A stretch of 9,389 nucleotides of DNA from JASFTV01 sp050050615 (GTDB taxonomy: Bacteria > Desulfobacterota > DSM-4660 > Desulfatiglandales > HGW-15), in the NCBI GenBank assembly GCA_050050615.1, contig JASFTV010000124.1, positions 1 to 9,389 on the forward strand. The letters are read 5' to 3'. This document shows, in pieces, positions 1 through 6,331 of the stretch; the stretch's first letter is position 1; the number at the start of each line of letters is the position of its first letter. Under the pieces are notes generated by a model that was given only the letters and a program-made list of their open reading frames with translations, was not told the origin of the DNA and did no database searches. The position numbers and the translations under genes were made by a program.

Positions 1-425
1 AAATGTTAAAAGCGCTGAGGGTCCCTTATGAAGTCAAGGTGATTTCAGCACACCGATCGCCCAAGCAAGCGCGGGCCTATGCGGAGAGCGCTGCTGAGCG
101 GGGTCTTGAGATCATCATAGCGGGGGCAGGCTGGGCTGCCCATCTGGCTGGATTTATCGCTGCCCACACTTCTCTGCCAGTTATCGGCATCCCTATAGAT
201 TCTTCTTCACTGAAAGGCATGGACGCACTCCTGTCCACAGTTCAGATGCCTCCCGGGATTCCTGTTGCGACGGTTGCGTTGGGTAAAGGGGGTGCAAAAA
301 ATGCAGCTGTTCTGGCAGCTGAGATACTCGCCTTGAAATATTCAGCCATTGCTGAAAGACTCAAAGACTATCGTGAAAAGCTGACGCAAAAGGCGGTGGA
401 AGATGCACAGAGTTGGAAGCCGTAG
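1..425 (+). CDS. purE: N5-carboxyaminoimidazole ribonucleotide mutase PurE, 5' end cut by the window edge
   Basis: PurE moves the carboxyl group of N5-CAIR to form CAIR in de novo purine synthesis, in the cytoplasm. The visible 140 residues carry family hallmarks: the SAHRSP motif near the left edge, an AGAG..AHL segment, VQMPPGIPVATVALGKGGA and the closing NAAVLAAEIL helix. The family is about 160-170 residues long, and the N-terminal glycine/serine/aspartate phosphate-binding loop that should precede this part is missing. The ATG at position 3 is therefore almost certainly an internal methionine and the gene starts left of the window. Two substitutions stand out: AGAGWAAHLAG where most class I enzymes have AGAGGAAHLPG. 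The next gene begins 33 bases after the TAG stop, so co-transcription is plausible. The identification is firm; class I (mutase) rather than class II (AIR carboxylase) is inferred from the overall motif pattern. Confidence 0.93.
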   Translation, partial: MLKALRVPYEVKVISAHRSPKQARAYAESAAERGLEIIIAGAGWAAHLAGFIAAHTSLPVIGIPIDSSSLKGMDALLSTVQMPPGIPVATVALGKGGAKNAAVLAAEILALKYSAIAERLKDYREKLTQKAVEDAQSWKP

Positions 426-458
426 GGTTGGGAAAACCCTGCGCCAAGGGTTTATGAA

Positions 459-1100
459 ATGCAAGCTCATGTCATCAAAGTTGACAATCCTGGAAGCTTA
501 GAGGCTGCACTCAAAAAGGCAAAAGAAGTCATTTTGTCAGGCGGTGTGGTGGCGATACCGACAGAGTCTTTTTATGGTCTCGCCATCAACGCAAAAGATG
601 AGCAAGCCATTCAACGCCTCCTCAACGTAAAGAAAAGAGGGGGTGATCATCCGATCCTGATTTTGATTTCTTCAAAGGCCATGCTGAATCGGTACGTCGC
701 ACACCTACCTGAAAAAGCGCATCAATTGATAAGGGAATTTTGGCCAGGCGGCCTCACCATCGTATTCAAGGCAGGACCGAATATCTCCCCCTTGCTTACT
801 GCTGGCACGGGCAAAATAGGGATCCGCCTTTCGAGCCACCCCATACCCACCAAATTGGCCCATGCTACCGACTCGCCCATCACAGGGACAAGCGCCAATA
901 TCTCTGGCGAACCTGCTTGCATGACCGCAGAAGAGGTGTCCCACGCACTGGGGGAGGAGGTTGATTTGATTCTGGATGGCGGCGAGGCCGCAGGAGGAAA
1001 GGGATCCACCGTTGTGGATGTGACCGTTGACCCGCCTCGCATTCTGAGAGAGGGCATGGTGGGAGAACAAGAACTGAGAGACGTGCTTTTATCAGCCTAG
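459..1100 (+). CDS. tsaC: L-threonylcarbamoyladenylate synthase, TsaC/Sua5/YrdC family
   Basis: This enzyme makes threonylcarbamoyl-AMP from threonine, bicarbonate and ATP, the first step of t6A37 modification of ANN-decoding tRNAs. The 213-residue protein is a single YrdC domain, as in TsaC or short Sua5 proteins, with no C-terminal Sua5 domain. Visible motifs are PTESFYGL (usual PTDTxYGL), KKRGGDHPI (the basic KxR...HP nucleotide-binding segment), FWPGGLTIVF, GIRLSSHPIP and PITGTSANISG, followed by STVVDVT near the C-terminus. The ATG at 459 follows a purine-rich AAGGG (446-450) by 8 bases. Another ATG at 454 is in a different frame and soon hits a stop. It lies 33 bases after purE and is probably in the same transcript. 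Family assignment is secure; TsaC versus Sua5 naming is a matter of length. Confidence 0.92.
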   Translation: MQAHVIKVDNPGSLEAALKKAKEVILSGGVVAIPTESFYGLAINAKDEQAIQRLLNVKKRGGDHPILILISSKAMLNRYVAHLPEKAHQLIREFWPGGLTIVFKAGPNISPLLTAGTGKIGIRLSSHPIPTKLAHATDSPITGTSANISGEPACMTAEEVSHALGEEVDLILDGGEAAGGKGSTVVDVTVDPPRILREGMVGEQELRDVLLSA

Positions 1101-1114
1101 TGTGTTGTAACACA
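1101..1114. repeat. short palindrome directly after the tsaC stop
   Basis: The sequence TGTGTTGTAACACA begins at the base after the tsaC stop codon. Six-base arms (TGTGTT/AACACA) flank two central bases. It could be a protein-binding site or a weak 3' hairpin. No T-run follows, so it is not a convincing intrinsic terminator. Confidence 0.3.
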
Positions 1115-1142
1115 AATAACTTATCCAAATGACAATGACGAG

Positions 1143-1370
1143 GGGGGGCCGTCGGCGTTGGTCTCTCAGATCCGCAACTCAAATTCGCAAGGGGCTCCTT
1201 TCACGCCCCCATAACATCAATAGGTGCCCCGGGCAGGCACAGAAGCCTATCTTCGCTTGAAAGCGGCTCTTATGGGGCTGCTCCGGGGCGACTGGCAAAA
1301 ATTTGGTGCCGTTAAAGGGGTTACTGAGCGTATAGTTGCGGTCTGGACGACCAACGCCGACGGGCCCCCG
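1143..1370. repeat. pair of diverged inverted repeats in the gap between tsaC and the IclR gene
   Basis: The left arm at 1144-1163 (gggggccgtcggcgttggtc) is matched in reverse complement by 1349-1369, with a single extra base in the right arm. Weaker similarity continues inwards: CAGA then CCGCAACT in both, and later CTCCTTTCACG against CCCCTTTAACG. Each copy is thus about 60 bases, in opposite orientation, around a centre of about 100 bases. Translated alike, both copies contain GGPSALV, or TNADGPP on the other strand, but reading frames around them are short and the left copy has a stop. I read this as two decayed copies of one repeat or gene fragment, or the ends of a small palindromic element. 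No flanking direct repeats or transposase are visible. Confidence 0.55.
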
Positions 1371-1608
1371 CTGCGATTGAAATATGTCAAGTTATTTGCG
1401 ATACAGAAGACTAGATCATCGTTATTCCACCCCGAGTCTGGCGGTGATCGGTGATTGAAAACCGCATCGCCCATCTCTTCAATCATCTTCTCATGCCCGC
1501 CATCGACCATCGCGCTTATAATTCAACAAGATGAGGAAATGCGTTTCCCTCGATGTCTCGAGAGAAAGCCTGGGGGATCAATCGTTTTTTCTGGTCCCAT
1601 ATTTTTTC
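1371..1608. other. rest of the 1101-1668 intergenic region, no convincing gene
   Basis: No reading frame here looks like a real gene. Open stretches on either strand (about 1224-1454 +, 1247-1510 -) have no recognisable domain, lack a clear ribosome binding site and overlap the inverted repeats. A stem with arms CTCGA/TCGAG lies at 1549-1562, immediately after the GGAAA/TTTCC palindrome listed separately. The segment is best described as non-coding, probably holding gene or repeat remnants and the upstream control region of the IclR gene. Confidence 0.5.
1535..1548. promoter_or_regulatory. candidate IclR-type operator palindrome
   Basis: GGAAATGCGTTTCC is a palindrome with GGAAA/TTTCC arms around four bases. 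The known Escherichia coli IclR site consensus has the same arms around three bases. It lies 60 bases upstream of the predicted -35 box of the IclR-family gene, a position suited to an autoregulatory or activator site. Binding is inferred from resemblance only; IclR-family members differ widely in their sites. Confidence 0.35.
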
Positions 1609-1637
1609 TTGACATCGCTTTTCGGGTATTTTATATA
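1609..1637 (+). promoter_or_regulatory. predicted sigma70 promoter of the IclR gene and possibly the whole unit
   Basis: A perfect TTGACA (1609-1614) is followed after 17 bases by TATATA (1632-1637), in an AT-rich setting. Transcription would begin near 1644, about 25 bases before the IclR start codon. A perfect 10-base palindrome, TCTCTAGAGA (1650-1659), lies just downstream of the expected start, where a bound repressor could block transcription. Confidence 0.65.
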
Positions 1638-1668
1638 GAAATCATCCGTTCTCTAGAGAGAAAAACGT

Positions 1669-2451
1669 ATGGGGGTAGCTGGAGAGATGAAGGCAGCGTT
1701 CAAGAGAGTCCCGGCATTGGACAAGGGTTTCTCAATTTTGGAATTTTTGGCCGCTTCCAAAAAGCCTTTGGGCATCAGCGACATATCAAACGCCCTTGGC
1801 TATCACAAAAGCACCGTCTTTAACATGGTCTACACGTTGACCCATTTGGGGATTCTTGAACACGGGCCGGACAACAAGTTTCGATTCGGGTTGAAGCTTT
1901 ATGTCTTAGGAAAGGCTGCCGGCGAGGCTTCTGCGTGGATTCAGGCCGTACGTCCCTATCTGGAGGATTTAAACGCTAAGACAAAACTATCCGTGTTCTT
2001 GGGAATCCGTTCAGGCCTAAGAGCGGTTATCGTGGACAAGATTGATTCACCCTCTGACATCAAGGTCTCGTCCGAGACGGGTATGAGAATTCCCCTTTTG
2101 GCTGGGGCGGGAGGAAAGGTCTTACTGTCCCAGCTCTCTGAGGCTGAAATGGACGAGATTCTTTCGGAGAACAAGCTCAATAAATTCACCCCTTTTTCCT
2201 GCGTCAATAAGAGGAAATATAAGGAGATCATAAAGAAGGCTCGTCAGGAGGGATTCGCTTTTGACGACGAAGAGTATATTGAAGGGATACGGGCCCTTGC
2301 AGTACCTCTGAGACTCAACAGAGGGCATTTGGAGGCGGCGATTTGGGTCATCGGTCTCAAGAGCCAGATCAAGGACGAGATGATCGGCTTATATAGTTCG
2401 ATGCTCAAGGAGAGCGCCGAAAAGATCGAGGCCCGTTTTTCTATAGAATGA
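1669..2451 (+). CDS. IclR-family transcriptional regulator
   Basis: A 260-residue protein of typical IclR length. The N-terminal winged helix-turn-helix spans roughly residues 14-75, with the recognition region ISDISNALGYHKSTVFNMV (36-54). The C-terminal ligand-binding domain (about 85-255) shows the family's AGAGGKVLLSQL and FDDEEYIEGIRALAVPL segments. Such proteins are dimers or tetramers that repress or activate catabolic genes in response to small, often aromatic or carboxylic, acids. The chosen ATG at 1669 follows AGAGAG (1655-1660). A second ATG at 1687 (residue 7) has GGAG only 2 bases before it, too close to be a good site. A strong promoter precedes the gene, and the ligase gene starts 58 bases after its stop. 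It is therefore likely the local regulator of the following three genes. The effector is unknown. Confidence 0.93.
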   Translation: MGVAGEMKAAFKRVPALDKGFSILEFLAASKKPLGISDISNALGYHKSTVFNMVYTLTHLGILEHGPDNKFRFGLKLYVLGKAAGEASAWIQAVRPYLEDLNAKTKLSVFLGIRSGLRAVIVDKIDSPSDIKVSSETGMRIPLLAGAGGKVLLSQLSEAEMDEILSENKLNKFTPFSCVNKRKYKEIIKKARQEGFAFDDEEYIEGIRALAVPLRLNRGHLEAAIWVIGLKSQIKDEMIGLYSSMLKESAEKIEARFSIE

Positions 2452-2509
2452 ATCCTAACTCGCTAACGCCTTATCCCTTAAATCAATGCGGGGGAATGGA
2501 GGGTGAGGT

Positions 2510-4168
2510 ATGACGAAGTTTATGGAAGGATTTACACCGTATAAAGAACAAGATGCTGAAAAGTATAACAAATTTCGCTGGTGGTCGGGGCTGACATTCG
2601 GGGATATCCTTGACAGGGCTGCGGATATTCACCCGGAAAAAGAGGCCTTCGTGGATCGGAAAACACGCCTTACCTATGGGGAGGCTCGGGAAAAGACGGA
2701 TAAGCTGGCCATAGGACTGATGGATTTGGGCATACAGCCGTTGGACCGGGTCCTGGTTCAGCTTCCGAATTGGAACGAATTTGTTTTTGCCTATTTTGCC
2801 CTTCAAAAGATTGGGGCCATCCCGGTGTTGTTGATCGAGCGATACCGCCAGTTTGAAATCAACCACCTGATTGGCCTTTCGGGGGCCACTTCCTGGATTG
2901 TCGCCTCCAGATATGGAAAGACGGATTACGTTCCCATTATCAGCGACGTGCTGAAGGAACATCCCGAAGTTAAGCATGTTATTACGGTCCGGGGTGAGGG
3001 GGATCAGCAGCCCTTTTCAAGCCTCGAAAAACTGATCGAGGAGACTGAATTGACGGAGGACAAACTGGCCCGGCTTGCAAAGCGGCGCCCGGAACCCATG
3101 CAGGTAGCCCACATGGGGCCGACCGGAGGGACGACCGGAGCGCCTAAGATTGTGCCCCGGACGCACAATAGTCTCATAAACGGCATCCAATATTGCTCCA
3201 AGGCATGGGAGCAGAGCATCGAGGACATTAACCTGCTCGCCGGTCCCATAGGTCATGATTTGACATTCTCCAAGGGATTCATTGGAGGTATTATCACGCT
3301 TGGTAAGATCATATTCCTGGATTCTACAAACGATAAAGAGATATGTGAAACCATTGAAAAGGAAAAAGTTACTTCCATCATCTGGGTTCCCACTTTGGCG
3401 CAAAGGTTGCTCCAATACAAGGACCTTGATAAGCATGATTTGAGTACCTTGAAAAAGATGCACAGCGCAGGGGGAGCAAGCCACCCGGACCTCGTTAAAG
3501 ATGTCACGGAAAAGTTGAAAATGAAGTTTTACAATGGATATGGCGCGACAGAAGGCATGACGACCATCACGCGCACCACTGATGATTTAGAGACAATCTG
3601 TAGCACCGTGGGGCGGCCCACATGCCCTTATGATACATACAAGGTCATCGATAGAGACGGGAATGAACTTCCTCCCAACAGGCAGGGTGAATTGGTCCTT
3701 AAAGGGCCCGGTGTATTTACGGGCTATTACCAAAATCCAGAGGAGAACAAAAAGGCATTTACAAAGGATGGGTTCTTCAGAACCGGAGACGTGGCCAAGA
3801 TCGATGAAAAGGGCTATATCACCCTTACCGGTCGCATTAAAGAGATGATCAACCGGGGTGGTGAGAGTATCAGTACCACGGAAATCGAGAGACTCATCAA
3901 CCGTCACCCGGATGTGGCGGCTGTGGCCGTTGTTCCGATGCCTGATCCTGTTATGGGCGAGAGGGTTTGTGCCTATGTCCAGCCCAAAGCCGGGGCTCAG
4001 CTCACCTTTGATGAGATCATTTCTTTTTTGAAAGAGCAGAAGGCCTCTGTGCTTCAGCTTCCGGAACGGATCGAATTTATCGAGGCCATGCCCTATACCG
4101 GGGCACAAAAAATAGATAAGAAATCTTTGTGCGAGGATATTGAGAAGAAACTCCAGGCGACTGAATAA
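2510..4168 (+). CDS. AMP-forming acid-CoA ligase of the DhbE/EntE-like aryl acid group
   Basis: A 552-residue member of the adenylate-forming (ANL) superfamily, expected to activate a carboxylic acid to an acyl-AMP and then to its CoA thioester in the cytoplasm. Motifs in order: P-loop GPTGGTTGAPK (203-213), gate region GPIGHDLTF with His249, A5 motif YGYGATEG-like at 341-350 with Glu348, A7 motif FRTGD with Asp427, hinge/A8 segment INRGGES (447-453), and the C-terminal catalytic lysine Lys534 in GAQKIDKKSL. The start (MEGFTPY), PRTHN after the P-loop and the NRGGE hinge resemble 2,3-dihydroxybenzoate-AMP ligases, so an aromatic acid substrate is likely but not proven. No carrier protein is nearby, which favours CoA as acceptor. 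The ATG is preceded by GGAGGG (2498-2503). It sits between the regulator and the Mo enzyme, and probably supplies that enzyme's CoA-thioester substrate. Confidence 0.88.
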   Translation: MTKFMEGFTPYKEQDAEKYNKFRWWSGLTFGDILDRAADIHPEKEAFVDRKTRLTYGEAREKTDKLAIGLMDLGIQPLDRVLVQLPNWNEFVFAYFALQKIGAIPVLLIERYRQFEINHLIGLSGATSWIVASRYGKTDYVPIISDVLKEHPEVKHVITVRGEGDQQPFSSLEKLIEETELTEDKLARLAKRRPEPMQVAHMGPTGGTTGAPKIVPRTHNSLINGIQYCSKAWEQSIEDINLLAGPIGHDLTFSKGFIGGIITLGKIIFLDSTNDKEICETIEKEKVTSIIWVPTLAQRLLQYKDLDKHDLSTLKKMHSAGGASHPDLVKDVTEKLKMKFYNGYGATEGMTTITRTTDDLETICSTVGRPTCPYDTYKVIDRDGNELPPNRQGELVLKGPGVFTGYYQNPEENKKAFTKDGFFRTGDVAKIDEKGYITLTGRIKEMINRGGESISTTEIERLINRHPDVAAVAVVPMPDPVMGERVCAYVQPKAGAQLTFDEIISFLKEQKASVLQLPERIEFIEAMPYTGAQKIDKKSLCEDIEKKLQATE

Positions 4169-4215
4169 GCCGAGGGGGAGGGAAGGGTGAAACATCAATC
4201 CAAAGGAGTTCAAAA

Positions 4216-6321
4216 ATGAGTGCAGTAAAGAAAATTAAGACCCATTGTCGCGGTTGTCACGGGGCCTGCGGCGTGATCGTCCATGTCAAAGAGGGCAAAG
4301 TGATCAAGGTGGACGGGAATCCCGATAGCCCCATAACTCACGGCACTATGTGCACCAAGGGTCTGTCTATTACGCAAACAGCCTACCATCCGGACAGGAT
4401 TCTCCACCCCATGAAGAAGGTCGGCGAGAAACTGAGCGGGAAATGGGAACGAATTACCTGGGATGAGGCGCTAGACACCATAGCGACAAAATTCCAGGCT
4501 ATCGTCGACGGATACGGGCCGGAGAACATCGTCGTAGGGCAAGGCACGGGAAGGGACTATGAGAGTCACCTCTACCGTTTTGCCAATCAGCTAGGCACCC
4601 CCAATGTTCTGACGGCGGGGCATTTTTGTTATGTCTCAAGGGTGTCGACGAGTCTGGTTACCTGCGGCAATCTACCTGTTGTGGACTATTATGTCAATGA
4701 GCCGAAATGCATCATTATATGGGCCACCAACCCCATGTGGACCAATGCCGACGAATACAAAGGTGAGAATTTCATGAGGGCCTTAAAGAATGGGGCCAAG
4801 CTTATCAACATCGATCCTCGAAAATCCTTTTATGCCGGGAAGGCGGACATCTGGCTTCAGATCCGGCCGGGGACGGATTGCGCCATGGCTTTCGGCTTCC
4901 ACCGCGTGCTCATTGAGGAAGATCTCTACGACAAGGATTTCGCGGAAAACTGCATCCACGGCTGGGATGCCTTCAAGGAAAGGGTCATGAAGGATTATCC
5001 CCTTGAGAAAGTACAAGAGATTACCTGGGTTGATAAAGAACTAATCCGAGAGGCGGCACGGATGTATGCGACTACAAAACCGGCGGCTCTCCAGTGGGGC
5101 GTGCCCACAGAACAGAGCATAAACTGCACCGACTTTACACGCACCGCAATCGGACTTATGGCGATAACCGGCAATCTGGACGCCCCGGGAGGCAATGCCC
5201 TCTTTGTGAATCCTCCGACCCGGACGGTTGCTGACTTCGGCCGGCACAAGGACCTCACTAAAGAGGCGCTCGACAAGAGGCTGGGCGGAAAAGAATTTAG
5301 GCTGGGCGCCAGGGTGGCGTTTATCAATCCCAAAAAGGCATGGGATTCCATCGTTTACGGAGAACCCTATCAGCTTAGGGCCGGACTGCTGTGCGGCACC
5401 AATCCGGTTGTAGGCAGGGCCAATGCCAAGGAGGCCTATGAGGCCTTGAAAAAATTGGAGTTCCTTGTTGTCATCGATCACTTCATGACCCCCACTGCTG
5501 AACTGGCCGATATCTTCCTGCCTGCCGGCACCTGGCTGGAGCAGAACCATGTGGCCGATAACTGGAAACGGCACGGCTATGTATTCGCTAGGGTGAAGTG
5601 TGTTGAGATCGGGGAGGCCTGGCAGGATCACAAGATATTCTTAGAACTCGGCAAACGAATGGGCCAGGAATGGTGGCCCACGGTAGAGGACGCCCTGGAT
5701 TACCTGCTGGAGCCCTCGGGATTAACCTGGGAGCAATTCAAGGAGAAAGGGTACCTGCAGGGCGAACACGTGTATTATAAATACAAAGAGAGAGGATTTT
5801 CCACCCCGACCAGGAAAGTGGAATTATGGTCAACCATTTTGGAGAAATGGGGACGTGATCCTCTGCCCAAATATGTGGAAGTCCCTGAGAGTCCGTATTC
5901 TACTCCTGAGGTGGCGAAAAAGTACCCCTACATTTTCAATGCAGGGCTCCGGACCATGACCTATTTCCATACAGCGAACCGCATGATTCCCTGGCTGAGG
6001 GAGATCAGACCGGATCCAATGTGTGAGATCCATCCTGAGACAGCCAAAAAACATGGCATCGAGGATGGACAGTGGGTCTATATAGAATCACCCAGGGGAC
6101 GCATAAAAATGCGTGCAAAACTATTCGACGGCATTGATCCCAGGGTGATTCCGGCAGAGCATGGCTGGTGGTACCCGGAGCTCAAAGATCCGGGTCATGG
6201 CTGGGATATATCCAATGCCAATATCCTGACCGACAATGCCTTTGAAACGTGTGATCCCAATATGGGTGCCACCAATGTGAGATGCTGTTTGTGTAACATA
6301 TCTCCCTGTGAAGACGAATAG
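4216..6321 (+). CDS. molybdopterin oxidoreductase catalytic subunit, DMSO reductase superfamily, soluble
   Basis: A 701-residue catalytic subunit with an N-terminal [4Fe-4S] motif (Cys11, Cys14, Cys18, Cys46 followed by TKG), the central bis-molybdopterin-guanine-dinucleotide domains, and a C-terminal dinucleotide-binding domain starting near YIFNAGLRT. Cys138 in the segment AGHFCYVSR is the best candidate for the protein ligand of Mo or W; the same kind of HxCYxxR segment occurs in acetylene-hydratase-like members. GTNPVVG, DHFMTPTAELADIFLPAGTW and the EQNHV stretch are standard superfamily features. No Tat signal precedes the cluster motif, so the enzyme is cytoplasmic. Its length is near that of acetylene hydratase and shorter than many respiratory members. 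The tail is unusual, with Cys690, Cys691, Cys693 and Cys698 in the last 12 residues. The Shine-Dalgarno AAGGAG (4203-4208) is well placed. The partner electron-transfer gene begins 10 bases after the stop. The reaction is unknown; oxidation, hydroxylation or hydration of the ligase product is inferred. Confidence 0.92.
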   Translation: MSAVKKIKTHCRGCHGACGVIVHVKEGKVIKVDGNPDSPITHGTMCTKGLSITQTAYHPDRILHPMKKVGEKLSGKWERITWDEALDTIATKFQAIVDGYGPENIVVGQGTGRDYESHLYRFANQLGTPNVLTAGHFCYVSRVSTSLVTCGNLPVVDYYVNEPKCIIIWATNPMWTNADEYKGENFMRALKNGAKLINIDPRKSFYAGKADIWLQIRPGTDCAMAFGFHRVLIEEDLYDKDFAENCIHGWDAFKERVMKDYPLEKVQEITWVDKELIREAARMYATTKPAALQWGVPTEQSINCTDFTRTAIGLMAITGNLDAPGGNALFVNPPTRTVADFGRHKDLTKEALDKRLGGKEFRLGARVAFINPKKAWDSIVYGEPYQLRAGLLCGTNPVVGRANAKEAYEALKKLEFLVVIDHFMTPTAELADIFLPAGTWLEQNHVADNWKRHGYVFARVKCVEIGEAWQDHKIFLELGKRMGQEWWPTVEDALDYLLEPSGLTWEQFKEKGYLQGEHVYYKYKERGFSTPTRKVELWSTILEKWGRDPLPKYVEVPESPYSTPEVAKKYPYIFNAGLRTMTYFHTANRMIPWLREIRPDPMCEIHPETAKKHGIEDGQWVYIESPRGRIKMRAKLFDGIDPRVIPAEHGWWYPELKDPGHGWDISNANILTDNAFETCDPNMGATNVRCCLCNISPCEDE

Positions 6322-6325
6322 GAGG
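6320..6325 (+). promoter_or_regulatory. ribosome binding site overlapping the stop codon of the Mo subunit
   Basis: AGGAGG uses the last two bases of the upstream TAG stop and lies 6 bases before the ATG at 6332. It decides the start of the next gene against an in-frame GTG at 6308, which has no comparable site and would add eight basic residues before the ferredoxin domain. The arrangement suggests translational coupling and matched production of the two subunits. Confidence 0.8.
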
Positions 6326-6331
6326 CGAAAA

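Noticed and set aside
705..1182. Minus-strand open frames opposite tsaC
   Set aside because: They are shadows of the clear TsaC coding frame and have no conserved motifs.
1224..1454. Open frame with GTG start in the tsaC-iclR gap
   Set aside because: No recognisable domain, no good ribosome binding site, a stop just before the GTG, and it runs through one arm of the inverted repeat. At best a decayed fragment.
1247..1510. Minus-strand open frame of 87 codons opposite the same gap
   Set aside because: No known motif or ribosome binding site, and it includes the other strand of the inverted repeat; all neighbours run on the + strand.
1455..1823. Plus-strand open frame overlapping the start of the IclR gene
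   Set aside because: It overlaps the promoter and 150 bases of a clear IclR coding frame, and its own translation has no protein-like pattern.
6308..6331. Upstream GTG start for the split ferredoxin protein
   Set aside because: The perfect AGGAGG at 6320-6325 fits the ATG at 6332. The extension adds only a short basic stretch inside the previous gene.
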